Below are positions 1-10,000 of a stretch of 64,000 bases of DNA, one piece after another; within the stretch, counting starts at the first letter, position 1, and every line of letters starts with the position of its first letter. The notes below the pieces were generated by a model. The model did not search any database. It had not been told where the DNA came from and worked only from the letters and a program-made list of their open reading frames with translations. The position numbers and the translations under genes were made by a program. The DNA is from Aestuariivirga litoralis (GTDB lineage: Bacteria > Pseudomonadota > Alphaproteobacteria > Rhizobiales > Aestuariivirgaceae), in assembly GCF_015714715.1 (NCBI RefSeq), contig NZ_WAHS01000002.1:496001-560000 (forward strand), in the 5' to 3' direction.

Positions 1-206
1 GCCTGCATGACCGCTTGCGTCACCCGAAGCACCTCTTCCGCCATCTGTTCCTTGCCGCCTGGAAACCGATGGTAAAGGCTGGCCCGCTGCAACCCGCTGG
101 CCCGGCTCAGCTCAGCCAGCGAAGAGCCTTCAAACCCTTCCGCCTTGAAAACATCCGCCAGTCTTTCGACAAGATCGGCATCGCTAACCAACGAGGGACG
201 CGCCAT
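1..206 (-). CDS. TetR-family transcriptional regulator, N-terminal part (cut by window edge)
   Basis: The first 68 residues are visible, starting MARPSLVSDADLVERLADVF and containing a TetR helix-turn-helix: helix 1 (LVERLADVFKAEG), then SSLAELSRASGLQRASLYHRFPGGKEQM, with the family-typical LYHRF...K element at the recognition helix. The ligand-binding C-terminal domain lies outside the window. It is divergent from the PNPOx-like flavoprotein at 322, and the 115-base gap between them carries two inverted repeats that could be its operators. The most likely role is repression of the flavoprotein gene and of itself. The family is clear; the ligand cannot be told. Confidence 0.85.
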   Translation of the reverse strand, partial: MARPSLVSDADLVERLADVFKAEGFEGSSLAELSRASGLQRASLYHRFPGGKEQMAEEVLRVTQAVMQ

Positions 207-264
207 CTGATCACTCCTATCCAATCGGGATCACCCCATTTCAGAACGATCAGTCAAATACAAC

Positions 265-315
265 TTGACAATCGTGTTGTCACGAGTATTTTACCGATCG
301 TTCGGTTATTAGGAG
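265..315 (+). promoter_or_regulatory. Promoter and candidate TetR operators in front of the PNPOx-like gene
   Basis: A -35-like TTGACA lies at 265-270 and a -10-like TATTTT at 287-292 (16-base spacing), followed by a Shine-Dalgarno AGGAG at 311-315. Two perfect inverted repeats overlap this promoter: TGACAA-N5-TTGTCA (266-282) and ACCGA-N4-TCGGT (293-306). Their position over the promoter and between two divergent genes suggests repression by the adjacent TetR protein. The motifs are seen in the sequence; binding is inferred. Confidence 0.5.
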
Positions 316-321
316 TGTAAC

Positions 322-885
322 ATGCCCCGTGGTTTCAGCAAGATCGCCTTCACAGCCCCGGTTCGTGACCTGCAGGAGCGTGACGGCAGCCGCAAAGCCT
401 ATGCCAGATTTGAAAGCGGGCCAGAAACGATCGACAGGATTGGCCCTGCCGAAGCCGCCTTCATCGCCGCGCGTGACAGTTTCTACATGGCCACAGTGAG
501 CGAAAACGGCTGGCCATACATCCAGCACCGTGGCGGACCGGCCGGATTCCTGCGAGTTCTCAGCGAAACTGAAATCGGCTTTGCCGACTATTCCGGCAAT
601 CGCCAATTCATCAGCACCGGCAATCTGGCGGGCGATGACCGTGTCTCACTCTTCCTGATGGATTACCCCCATCGCACACGCCTGAAAATTCTCGGTCATG
701 CGCGCGTGGTCAACGAAAGTGACACAGCTACAATGGCGAAGCTCGCCATCGATGGCTACAAGGCCCGCGTCCAGCGCGGAATCATTATCACGATGGAAGG
801 ATTTGACTGGAACTGCCCACAACATATCACGCCGCGTTTCACCGCGGCGGAAGCGATGGCACTCACCGGCGAGCGCGCTGGCTGA
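322..885 (+). CDS. Pyridoxamine 5'-phosphate oxidase-like flavin-binding protein
   Basis: This 187-residue protein has the split-barrel layout of the PNPOx-like family: an N-terminal helix (RIGPAEAAFIAARDSFYMATV), strands around GWPYIQHRGG and the FADYSGNRQFISTGNL segment, then RVSLFLMDYPHRTRLKILGHARV. Members bind FMN or F420/heme-like cofactors and often act in redox or stress responses; here the substrate is unknown. The ATG has AGGAG 6 bases upstream. It is divergent from a TetR gene, a common pairing for inducible detoxification flavoproteins. It converges with the hydrolase gene at 888, with only two bases between stops. Confidence 0.8.
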   Translation: MPRGFSKIAFTAPVRDLQERDGSRKAYARFESGPETIDRIGPAEAAFIAARDSFYMATVSENGWPYIQHRGGPAGFLRVLSETEIGFADYSGNRQFISTGNLAGDDRVSLFLMDYPHRTRLKILGHARVVNESDTATMAKLAIDGYKARVQRGIIITMEGFDWNCPQHITPRFTAAEAMALTGERAG

Positions 886-887
886 AA

Positions 888-1733
888 CTACTTGTCCCGC
901 TTCACCACCTGGCGCTGGATGCCCAGGCCGTCGATGCCGATAACCATCTTGTCGCCGGGCTTCAAATATTGCGGCGGCTTCATGCCCATGCCCACGCCGG
1001 GCGGGGTGCCGGTGGTGATGATGTCGCCCGGCATCAGGGTGAAGAATTCCGACAGGTAAGCCACGATGAAGGCCACGCCATAAACCATCGTCTTGGTCGA
1101 GCCGTCCTGCACGCGCTTGCCGTTCAGCTCCAGCCAGAGATGCAGATCCTGCGGGTCCTTCACCTCGTCCTTGGTCACCAGCCACGGGCCGACGGGGCCG
1201 AACGTGTCATAGCACTTACCCTTGGTCCACTGACCGGAACGTTCGATCTGGAACTCACGCTCGGAAAGATCATTGACCACGCAATAGCCGGCCACATGCT
1301 TCATCGCGTCTTTCTCGGTGATGTTCTTGGCCTTGCGCCCGATGATGACGCCCAGTTCCACTTCCCAATCCGACTTCTGCGAGCGCGGCGGAATGGTCAC
1401 CACGTCATTGGGGCCGGATAGGCACGATGTGTGCTTAGTGAACACCACTGGCTCCGGCGGAACCTTCAGGCCGCTCTCGGCCGCATGGTCGGAATAGTTG
1501 AGGCCGATGGCAACGAATTTCTGCGGATTGGCAATGCAGGCACCGATGCGCGGCTTGCCCGGCACCTTCGGCAGCTTGGCGATATCGAGCTTCTTAAGCT
1601 TGGCGAGGCCAGCGGGCGAAACGGCATCGCCATCGAGATCCTTGATCACCTTGTGCAGGCTGCGGATATGGCCATGCTGATCGAGAATGCCAGGCTTTTC
1701 CTTGCCCTTCGGGCCGTAACGCAGAAGCTTCAT
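888..1733 (-). CDS. Fumarylacetoacetate hydrolase (FAH) family protein
   Basis: This 281-residue protein has the C-terminal FAH catalytic fold: VAIGLNYSDHAAE, the metal-binding SDWEVELGVIIG (E-x-E), VVNDLSEREFQ, and the TGTPPGVGMG loop. Relatives cleave 2,4-diketo acids or isomerise and hydrate aromatic-pathway acids. One well-known subgroup is 2,4-diketo-3-deoxy-L-fuconate/rhamnonate hydrolase, which releases pyruvate and L-lactate. Its ATG overlaps the stop of the upstream gene (ATGA), so translation is probably coupled, and an L-lactate-dehydrogenase-type gene lies in the same operon. That makes a lactate-releasing role plausible but not proven. Confidence 0.8.
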   Translation of the reverse strand: MKLLRYGPKGKEKPGILDQHGHIRSLHKVIKDLDGDAVSPAGLAKLKKLDIAKLPKVPGKPRIGACIANPQKFVAIGLNYSDHAAESGLKVPPEPVVFTKHTSCLSGPNDVVTIPPRSQKSDWEVELGVIIGRKAKNITEKDAMKHVAGYCVVNDLSEREFQIERSGQWTKGKCYDTFGPVGPWLVTKDEVKDPQDLHLWLELNGKRVQDGSTKTMVYGVAFIVAYLSEFFTLMPGDIITTGTPPGVGMGMKPPQYLKPGDKMVIGIDGLGIQRQVVKRDK

Positions 1734-2416
1734 GATTTATCCCATTGTTGCGCAGATGGATGCCAGCGCGGTTTATAGCCTCTGGCCAAAATTGCAATGA
1801 TCGACGGTGGCGTGAGGAGGCGAGATGCGCTCTGCATGGGCACGGGTGAGTAATAACCGGTGAAGGTCCAATGCAGAAGCTGGCCGGATTTCACCGCGTA
1901 AGCCTCGCCATCAATTTCAAGCATGCAGCCATCCGGCAAAGAGCCCTCATCCGCCTTCGGCACCTTCTCCCATCGCTGCGCGACGGGCGAAGGCGACAGA
2001 TTGAAAGCTTCCCCACATTCGACTTCTCCTGTCCGAAGGATGGGAGAAGGTGGCCGAAGGCCGGATGAGGGCTCTGTGCGTTCCACATGCACGCGGCGGT
2101 CAAAGCTTTCGACCTTTTCACCGCCCAGAAAATCCTTCGCGTCTTGCCGTCTGCAATAAAAACATGGCCTGTGCCCGGCGGCCAGCGCCGTGACCTCGTC
2201 CAGAAAAAAAAGCGACGTATATCCCTGCCCCATCGCCTCGTGATGGGCGTTCTTGTAATGCAGTTCGCAACAGATCCAGTGCTGGCTGGCCCAGCGCCTT
2301 TTGCCTAAGGTCTGATCATGGCGGTGGAACTTGCCGCCGCGATTGCCCATCATCGTGCCGCGCGCGGCTACAGCGTGAAGCTCACCCCAGGGATCAACGC
2401 GATTTTGCAGGGGCAT
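1730..2416 (-). CDS. Conserved protein of unknown function with an in-frame palindromic-element insertion
   Basis: I recognise this 228-residue protein only as an uncharacterised family of Rhizobiales-type genomes. The N-terminal half (MPLQNRVDPWGELHA..., LFFLDEVTALAAGHRPCFYCRR) has a CxxC pair within FYCRR context and HHEA histidines that could bind metal. The C-terminal half has LPDGCMLEIDGEAY and LLTPPSIIAILARGYKP. Between them, about 45 residues rich in P, S and E (from EPSSGLRPPSP to KADEGS) are encoded by the palindromic element at 1940-2075 and look foreign. It overlaps lldD by 23 bases upstream and the hydrolase gene by 4 bases downstream, so it is the middle gene of a tight operon. 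Function unknown. Confidence 0.75.
   Translation of the reverse strand: MPLQNRVDPWGELHAVAARGTMMGNRGGKFHRHDQTLGKRRWASQHWICCELHYKNAHHEAMGQGYTSLFFLDEVTALAAGHRPCFYCRRQDAKDFLGGEKVESFDRRVHVERTEPSSGLRPPSPILRTGEVECGEAFNLSPSPVAQRWEKVPKADEGSLPDGCMLEIDGEAYAVKSGQLLHWTFTGYYSPVPMQSASRLLTPPSIIAILARGYKPRWHPSAQQWDKS
1940..2075. repeat. Palindromic repeat element inserted inside a coding region
   Basis: The left arm at 1940-1975 (AGAGCCCTCATCCGCCTTCG, then GCACCTTCTCCCATC) is matched by the reverse complement of the right arm at 2039-2075, differing only by two single-base indels. The arms flank about 60 bases, and the 136-base element could fold into a long hairpin. It resembles palindromic repeats known from Rhizobiales intergenic regions and, in concept, the Rickettsia palindromic elements that sit inside genes. 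The host reading frame stays open through the whole element. Confidence 0.8.
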
Positions 2417-3557
2417 CGAGAAGATTGTGCCGGCCGATATTCTTGATCAACCGTTCACCGCACAGGGCCATGGTAATATCGAGTTCCGACCGCAGAATTT
2501 CCAGCGCGCGAGTCACGCCCGCTTCACCGGCAGCACCCAGCCCGTAAACATAGGCGCGCCCCACCATCGTGCCCTTGGCGCCCAGCGCCAGCGCGCGCAT
2601 CACATCAATGCCGGTGCGGATGCCGCTATCAATCCACACATCTGCATTCTTGCCCACGGCGTCCACAATCGGCCCCAGCATGTTGATGGTGGCCGGCGCG
2701 CCATCCAGCTGACGCCCACCATGATTGGAAACGATGATCGCATCAGCGCCCTTCTTGGCAGCGATCTTGGCATCCTCGACATCGTTGATACCCTTGAGGA
2801 TCAGCTTGCCGCCCCATTCCTTGCGGATGAAATCAATCGAAGACCAATCCAGCGTCTGGTCAAACTGGTGATTGGTCCATTCGGCCAGTTCCTCCATATT
2901 CACCACGCCAGCAACATGGCCCTGAATATTGCCAAACGTCCGGTTCTTGGTGCCCAGCATGCCCAGCGCCCAGCGCGGCTTGGTCATCATGTTGGCGATA
3001 TTGGCTAGCGTCATTTTGGGTGGCGACGACATGCCATTCTTCAAATCCAGATGGCGCTGGCCCAGCACCTGCAGATCAAGCGTCAGCACCAAGGCTGAGC
3101 ATTTCGCCGCCTTGGCGCGCGCGATCATGCGGCGGGTGAAATCCCGGTCGCGCATCACATAGAGCTGGAACCAGAAGGGCCTTTCAACATGCGCTGCCAC
3201 TTCCTCGATCGAGCACACACTCATGGTGGAGAGCGTATAGGGCACACCGAATTTCTGAGCCGCGCGGCAGGCGAGGATTTCACCATCGGCATGGTTCATG
3301 CCCGCCGAACCAATCGGCGCCAGCGCCACTGGCATCGCAACTTTTTCGCCCAGCATGGTGGATTCAGTAGAGCGGTTATCAATATTCACCGCCACCCGCT
3401 GGCGCAAATGATAGTTCTGGAAAGCCTTGGTGTTCTCAATGAAGGTGCTCGTGGTGTACGAGCCCGTCTCGCAATAATCATGGAAAACGCGTGGCACCCG
3501 CTTCTTGTAAATACGGTACAGGTCTTCGATGGCGGGGGCTTGGGCGGGGGTGAGCAT
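2394..3557 (-). CDS. lldD: FMN-dependent alpha-hydroxy acid dehydrogenase, L-lactate dehydrogenase type
   Basis: This 387-residue protein is a full-length member of the LldD / glycolate oxidase family, an FMN TIM barrel. Visible marks are MPVALAPIGSAGMNHADGE near the N-terminus, LQVLGQRHLDLKNG (substrate loop), LILKGI (FMN lysine), VSNHGGRQLDGAPA with the catalytic histidine, and DSGIRTGIDVMRALALGA plus GRAYVYGLGA for phosphate binding. LldD oxidises L-lactate to pyruvate and passes electrons to the respiratory chain. It leads the operon with the unknown gene and the FAH-family hydrolase. Close relatives act on other 2-hydroxy acids, so the substrate is likely but not certain. No clear Shine-Dalgarno is visible. 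Confidence 0.85.
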   Translation of the reverse strand: MLTPAQAPAIEDLYRIYKKRVPRVFHDYCETGSYTTSTFIENTKAFQNYHLRQRVAVNIDNRSTESTMLGEKVAMPVALAPIGSAGMNHADGEILACRAAQKFGVPYTLSTMSVCSIEEVAAHVERPFWFQLYVMRDRDFTRRMIARAKAAKCSALVLTLDLQVLGQRHLDLKNGMSSPPKMTLANIANMMTKPRWALGMLGTKNRTFGNIQGHVAGVVNMEELAEWTNHQFDQTLDWSSIDFIRKEWGGKLILKGINDVEDAKIAAKKGADAIIVSNHGGRQLDGAPATINMLGPIVDAVGKNADVWIDSGIRTGIDVMRALALGAKGTMVGRAYVYGLGAAGEAGVTRALEILRSELDITMALCGERLIKNIGRHNLLDAPAKSR

Positions 3558-3598
3558 AGACCAGCATTAACGCGCCCGGTGCGCAGATTCAATGCGCT

Positions 3599-6500
3599 CT
3601 AGAATTTCCCGATCAGGTTGACAAACACGCCGTGATTGTCATGGGCGATGTGGCTCAGGTCATCGCTGAAATCGCCAAAATTATAGCCCACACCGAATTT
3701 GAAATTCTCGCCGAACTGCCGGTAAACCGCAGCCACCATGCCAAAGTCCTTGCTCTCATTGGTGGGCGACCACAGCACGCGGCCTTCCAGCATTGCGTCC
3801 CATTCCTTCACGATGTGATAGTCGAGGCGCACAATGCCGAGATGCGCGGCGGAATCCGTCCAGGTGGCACTGCTGATGCGGTCTTTGATCTTGCCCAGGC
3901 GCACGCCATATTTGCCGCCAATACCGAGCTTTTCAGTGACATTGTAAGTGACATCGCCAGAGACAATGTGGGAAATCTGCGACGGGCTGGTGGTGGTGCC
4001 ATCAGAGGTGGACTGGCCGTCACCCGGATTGTCGTAGACGTAATTATATTTGACCAAGGCATTCACCCGGTCATTCTTTGCCGGACGGTAGGCAATGCCG
4101 CCCACGCCGTTGATATAGGCCGAGCTCTTGGTATCGGCAGACGCATCGGAAATCACCACATCCAGATTGGCCAAGGCGCGCCAGTCTTCCGACATCTTGG
4201 CGCCAACGCCCAGCTGCAGGAGATAGGACATGATCTCACTGGAACCATCATCGGCATAATCCCAGCGCACTTCGCCCTTGGCCTTGCCGTCCAGCCCGTT
4301 CTTGTCGTGATAGGAAACACCAAGCGAGCCAGCATCGCGGTAGATATCCGGATTCTTCAACAGAGTGGTGCTGTTGAGCGTATTATCAAACACGCGGCCT
4401 GTTTGTGCCGCGATGTCGATGCTCCAAGCCGGTGCGGGCGTGTAGCTTATGCCATAGGCATTGGTGATCGCCCGGCGGTTGCCGAACAGGTCAAAATTGT
4501 TTTCGTTGAACGCCGACCATTGCTCATTGAACCGGTGATGAGCACCCAAGGTCACGGTGCCATAATCATCCCCACTCAGTGAATAGGGTTGGCCTGGCGA
4601 TGAACTGCGGAAGGCATCGCGGCGATAGCCCAGTGAATAGCTGTCATCGGCGGTTGGCGCGTAATTCAGCGAGGCTGTCGCATCCGGCCCCTGGTTGCCA
4701 CCGGAGATTTCGCCCGACGCGGTAATGCGATCGGTGATTTTCGCCAATGCGCCGATGCCGCCGCGATTGTCATCCAGCATGCTGCCACGCAGGGCAAACG
4801 TGCCCTGGCCAAACACATAGACTTGATGGTCCTTGTCGAAATCATGGATCAGCCGCGCGCCGGCGTCACCGCGCGCTCCATTTTGTGTGCTGGCCACGGA
4901 GGTGCCGGTCTGTTCGGTATATTTGCCGTAAGGCTCCACCGACCAGCCACGCCCCACCGGCACCAGCACACTGCCTTTGCCTGACCGCGTCAGCGATTGG
5001 CCGAGTGCATTGTTCTCACTGAATTCACCCTTGGCCTGGCTGTCGCCCGGCAGCTTGGCATCGCCGGAAACACCCCATTTGGTTTTCTCAGTCGTGGCAT
5101 TCATTTGCGGCGTGGAGAAGCCGGCATCGTCATGTTCATAGGCACCATGCAAGCTGCCCTGCACGCGGCCATGCGTGGCCTCGTCCAGCGATGCGCCACT
5201 CTCCACCCGCCAAGCATTGGCCGGAATGCCCGATGTTCCGGCCCCGGCGCTGGTTTGCGAGGTGAGGCCGCCATCGACTGAATAGGCGGAGCCAAAGCCC
5301 GGCCCTTCGGAATGCGCCACTTCCAACTCGATATAGGTTTCTTTCGAAGTCTGCAGGCGGAGATCGGCACTGCCTGCGGTCTGATCCGCCGTCTGCACTT
5401 TTTCGCGCAAGGCCGAAACGCCCAAGCGCAGATGATTGCCCAGCCAGGTTTCAGCCCGGCCGCCATAGGCATAGGCATCACCATCCGACGCGATGGGCTG
5501 ATAGGCATAATGCACGATGAGGAAATTCTGCTTGCCGCCTGAATCTGATGGCAGCGGCGCATTCAGGATCAGAATGCCATTGACCGGATCAAAGCGGTAA
5601 TCAGCACCCGGCTGCAGCTGCGTGGTCGAAGCGACAAACCCAGTCACCGGATTTCGCGCTTCCACACTGATGATTTCAGACCCGATGGTGATGTCTTGGT
5701 GGATCAGGAAATAGGCCGAGCCGCCGGTGCCGCGGAACACTTCGGTGTTGGGTACCGTCCCGGGTTGGGCGGCATAAGCATCGACGGCGCGCTTTGCCTC
5801 GCCGTCCTGCGTGGTGGATTCAGAACGGTAAACCCCACTGGCGCCATACAGCGCGCGCTGCGAAGCGAGGAATCTCGTGCCGGTGATATTGGATTTGAAA
5901 TTACCCCAGGTGACCGAGCTTGGCCCTTGTTCGAGCCGCACATAGACCTTGCCACTGGTCGGCGCATCATCAATGGCCGTCGAGTCATCGCCATAAACCG
6001 GGTAATAGTCATTGGGGCTGATGCGCTTCAGCATGGCGCGCGGATCTTTCCCCGCCATGCCACTGAACATATTCTGCAGCGTGTCCTCGCCCGTGTCAGC
6101 CGCCGCTGTGAGGATATATTTACCCTTGATTTTGCCCTTCAGATAGAAGGCCGCATGGCCACGCGTCCATGTGCCGGGATATTCATCCACACCCGTATGC
6201 TCGACGATGCCATTGCCGAAATTGTGCCCGATGGTGAGATCGGCCAGGCCCACCGAGAACCATTCATTGGCGGGCACAACAATGTCCCGCGTGAAGTTCA
6301 AGCCCTTGCCATCCTGCAGCACGGAGATGGCCACTGAATGTTGACCAGGCGGCAACAGCCGCTGGGTCACAAAGCCGTCGCTGCCATCCACCGGCACAGG
6401 TTCGCCCATCACCCGCACATCATGGCCCTTCGGGATGTTCTTGCCGTAAACCGTGACAGCCCCGCCAAACACCTGAATGTTGCGAATGGCGGCGCGGTCT

Positions 6501-7072
6501 TCGCCATAGCCGGGTGCTACAGCCTCATCCGCGCCCGGATGCAACGGCAAAGCTGTCGCTGAATGCTTCAATGGTAGGGCTTTGGTTTCATCAAAGCGGC
6601 CATGCTCATCATAGACGCGCAACACGTAATCCATTTCTTGTGGCGCGTTCTCCGGCATCAGCCATTCAGCGCCGCCCAGCGGCTCAATCGGCAACACGGC
6701 AATCGGCGTGATGCTGCCGCCCGCCGTCCGGTCAAACACCCGTACTTCAGCCCGCTTGATCCAGGCCGCATAATTGCAGGTGGCGAGGAAGCGGAGCTTT
6801 TCGCCGGAGCGGAAATTGACCTGAATTGGGAAGGTCGAAACATTGAGCTGCGGTTTCACCCCCAGCCCATCGAACTTCACCTGGATATCCACATCACCCG
6901 GAATGGGCGCATCAACCGGCGCGTCCACGGCAATGGGCGCACTCGCATCCAGCTTTTCTCCATCGACACTGATCGAGAAGGGCGTGTCCTTGTTGGCCAT
7001 AGCCGGGCTAGCAAAACCCAGCGCGCCCAGCAAAACCAGCATGGCAACACTGCGCTTCAGATGAAGGGTCAT
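3599..7072 (-). CDS. Large outer-membrane beta-barrel protein
   Basis: This 1157-residue protein begins with a signal peptide (MTLHLKRSVAMLVLLGALGF, cleavage near AMA-N at about residue 26). Residues roughly 30-280 look like beta-rich periplasmic domains. A middle part carries the DYRFDPVNGILILNAPLP signature found in large surface proteins of this type. Residues roughly 530-1157 show alternating aromatic/hydrophobic strands and turns (for example YSLGYRRDAF, GVGYNFGDFSDD), and the chain ends in LIGKF, whose C-terminal phenylalanine is typical of BAM-assembled barrels. Its ATG overlaps the stop of the DUF11-repeat gene, so the two are probably made together. It may anchor or export that protein; this is inference. 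Confidence 0.75.
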   Translation of the reverse strand: MTLHLKRSVAMLVLLGALGFASPAMANKDTPFSISVDGEKLDASAPIAVDAPVDAPIPGDVDIQVKFDGLGVKPQLNVSTFPIQVNFRSGEKLRFLATCNYAAWIKRAEVRVFDRTAGGSITPIAVLPIEPLGGAEWLMPENAPQEMDYVLRVYDEHGRFDETKALPLKHSATALPLHPGADEAVAPGYGEDRAAIRNIQVFGGAVTVYGKNIPKGHDVRVMGEPVPVDGSDGFVTQRLLPPGQHSVAISVLQDGKGLNFTRDIVVPANEWFSVGLADLTIGHNFGNGIVEHTGVDEYPGTWTRGHAAFYLKGKIKGKYILTAAADTGEDTLQNMFSGMAGKDPRAMLKRISPNDYYPVYGDDSTAIDDAPTSGKVYVRLEQGPSSVTWGNFKSNITGTRFLASQRALYGASGVYRSESTTQDGEAKRAVDAYAAQPGTVPNTEVFRGTGGSAYFLIHQDITIGSEIISVEARNPVTGFVASTTQLQPGADYRFDPVNGILILNAPLPSDSGGKQNFLIVHYAYQPIASDGDAYAYGGRAETWLGNHLRLGVSALREKVQTADQTAGSADLRLQTSKETYIELEVAHSEGPGFGSAYSVDGGLTSQTSAGAGTSGIPANAWRVESGASLDEATHGRVQGSLHGAYEHDDAGFSTPQMNATTEKTKWGVSGDAKLPGDSQAKGEFSENNALGQSLTRSGKGSVLVPVGRGWSVEPYGKYTEQTGTSVASTQNGARGDAGARLIHDFDKDHQVYVFGQGTFALRGSMLDDNRGGIGALAKITDRITASGEISGGNQGPDATASLNYAPTADDSYSLGYRRDAFRSSSPGQPYSLSGDDYGTVTLGAHHRFNEQWSAFNENNFDLFGNRRAITNAYGISYTPAPAWSIDIAAQTGRVFDNTLNSTTLLKNPDIYRDAGSLGVSYHDKNGLDGKAKGEVRWDYADDGSSEIMSYLLQLGVGAKMSEDWRALANLDVVISDASADTKSSAYINGVGGIAYRPAKNDRVNALVKYNYVYDNPGDGQSTSDGTTTSPSQISHIVSGDVTYNVTEKLGIGGKYGVRLGKIKDRISSATWTDSAAHLGIVRLDYHIVKEWDAMLEGRVLWSPTNESKDFGMVAAVYRQFGENFKFGVGYNFGDFSDDLSHIAHDNHGVFVNLIGKF

Positions 7073-10000
7073 TGCGCACCCTCCATGTCAAACTTGATGC
7101 CCAGCGGATAGGCATTGCCGCTGTTGCTCCACGCCTGCCGCACCCGCGCCATCACCGCATCGACACGCGACTGCGCCAGTTCGCCCGATTCCTTGCCCTG
7201 GTGATAGACCAGAATCAGATCCGAGCGGCGGCTCTTCAGCACGCCAACAAGCTTGCCGATGCCGCCGGTCCAGCGCGGGGTGAGATTGGCCGTGCCATCC
7301 ACAAAGGCCTGACCAGAGAAATCAAGCTTCACCTGATGCAGGCGGCCCGCACCGAAATTCAGCTCGGTGGCCTTGCCGCGGGTGAGCCGCACATCGCGCG
7401 GATTTTCTGTCGTTATATTGTAACCAGCAGGCAAGCTGCGCGGATCGAGCTTCATCACGAAGTTGGAACCAATCGCCGCATCCGGGATGGCAGCACATGG
7501 CACATGGAAGCGCCCCTGTGCATCGGTGGTGATGAGCAGGCCATTGACGGTGGCCACGCGCACGGCGGGAAGGCCCGGCTCACCATCCTGCTGGTAGCCA
7601 TCGCCGTTCAAGTCATCAAACACCCGGCCAATAATGTCGGAGCAATCAAAGCTGGCATCGGGCATCACTTCGACCACGGCCTGCGCGCTGGCAATCAGGG
7701 CATTGTTGCTCTGGTCCACCAGCTTGGCATTGTTGACGAACTTGCCGGCACTTGAGGTGGATGAAGCATTCAGCGTCAGCACCACGCTGATTTTGCCGGC
7801 TTGCGGCACCAGGCTGTTGAAGGTCAATACCTGGCCCTTCACCAACGGCTTCACCGCCACGCCATTCACCTTGGCGGAACCGGTCACATAGGCAAAGCCC
7901 GGCGGCATGATGTCGGCAATCTGATAGGCATCGCCCAACAGGCTGGCGGCAGAAATCGTGTAAACAACAGGCTCGCCGCGCTTCACTTGCGACCGCGCCG
8001 CCGTCTTGGTGAAGCTGGCCTTGGACAGTTCAAGCGGCGTGACCGTGGCACGTTTTGAACTGGCGTCAATGCTGGCATTGTCGGACAGCGCAGTAATATC
8101 AGGCTGGGTCGCGTCATAGCGCGCCGACACTTTGGCCTGGTTCGTATAATTTCCAGCTGCAACATCCGTCGCCATGATGACGTGGCTTGCGGTGAGGCTT
8201 GTCGTATCGCTGGCACCGGCGGCAAGTGCTGTGATCTCCGGCGCAGGCGAAGGCTGCGCGGCACCCGCATCAATCAGTTTCACATTGGTAAGGTCAATGT
8301 TGCCGGTATTCACGACATTGAAGGCGTAGTGGATGATGTCGCCCGCATCATTGACCTTGTTGCCGTTCACATCCTCAACCGTGAAAGTCTTGACGAGACC
8401 AATGCCGGGATCAACGGCCACTGGCACGATAGTCACGGCATTGGCCGAGAAGGCGGCAGGATCGGTCGCGTCCGTCGCAGAGACGCCATCGGCGGTGTTG
8501 TTGCCCGTCACCAGCACCTGGCTGTCAATCTGGCCCGCCAGAATTTCGGCATTCATGATCTTGTGGCGCAACTTGAATTGCGTGTCATTCACCGCACCCG
8601 CCGGAAGGGCCAGTATGGCTGAGCCGATCACCGTGCCGCTGAAGCTGCCATTGAGGGCAAGGTTCACCGTGTCAAAAGCCACATTGCCGGTATTGTGCAC
8701 CGTGATCCTGTAAACCGCATAGCCATCCGAGACGGCAGCAGGCACCACCGCACCGGCTGCATCTTCGAAATGATCGAACTGCTGCAAGGCTGCGATCTGC
8801 GGCATCGGAGCAATCAGATAAGGCGTGATGCGGTGCTGCGCAAAATCCAGCACGTCAGTGAGGGCGGTGGCTGGCTGGCCGCCGGTTGAACCTGCCACCT
8901 TGATCTGTGCATCGTAATGGCCCGACACCAGATCAGCCAGGGTGATCACATGGCGCGCAGTGAAAGAGGTCGTGTCGGTTGCGCCGGGTGCGAGCGCGCC
9001 ACTGAAGCTGCCAGTGATGGTCAAGCCGCCGCTGCTATCCGTCAGAGTGATGGCATTAAGCGCCGCGATGCCGGTATTCTTGATCTGCACCTGATAGGTC
9101 AAGGTGTCACCCGCATTGACAACATTATCGCCGTTGGTATCGGCATAACTGGGTGCGGGCAGCAGGGCGGACAAAGCGGGGGCAGATGCAATCACGGTAT
9201 CAGTTGTGGCATCAGTCGAGGAGGCCGGATCGCCGCTGCGCGAGGCGGCAGAGGCGGTGATCGCCGAGCCGGCTTGTGCGGCAATGACATGCGCGCGGTT
9301 CTGCACGATGCCCGCCTGCTCGTCAGCGGCGGTCACAGTATAGGTGCCGGTGAAGATGGTGCCGTCGGTGGCGGCAGGTGCCAGCACCACGCTATTGCCG
9401 TTGCCAGTGAGAGTGACGCCGGAAAGCGTATCGCTCAGCGTAATATTATCAAGCGGCACGTTGCCGGAATTCTTGACGATGAAGCTGTAGTGAATAACGT
9501 CACCGGCATCAACCACGCCATCGCTGTTCGCGTCATCAAAACTGGCTTGCTTCTTGTACAGGGCAATTTGCGCTTTGGCGGTGATCGCATAGGGCGTCAC
9601 GCGCGCCTGGGCAAAGTCCGACAGATCCGAAAGCCCGCTGACCACCAGGCTGCCGGCGGTTCCCGACACTTTCGCCTGCGCATCATAATGACCGGCGGTC
9701 AGATCAGCGGCAGCGATCACATGCGTGGCGGTGAAGGTGGCCGTATCCGTCGCGCCTGCCGCAAGGCTACCGCTATAGCTGCCATTGAAGGTTAGGCCCG
9801 CAATATTGTCGGCCAGCGTGATCGTGCCAAGCGCAACCACGCCGGTATTCTTCACCTGCACCTGATAGGTCAGCGTGTCTCCGGCATTGACCACCCCGTC
9901 GCCATTGCTGTCAGCGTAGCTGGGTGCCAGCAGCAGGGCCGCAATGGTGGGTGCTGCCACGATCACAGTGTCAGTTGTCGTGTTGGTGGACGAAACGAGG

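Noticed and set aside
3632-4582. 316-codon open frame on the plus strand inside the barrel gene
   Set aside because: It is antisense to a convincing outer-membrane protein, lacks a ribosome-binding site and has no recognisable domain. The same applies to the other long antisense frames (5696-6337, 8917-9795, 10708-11721, 15527-16492, 17046-18032, 18042-19001).
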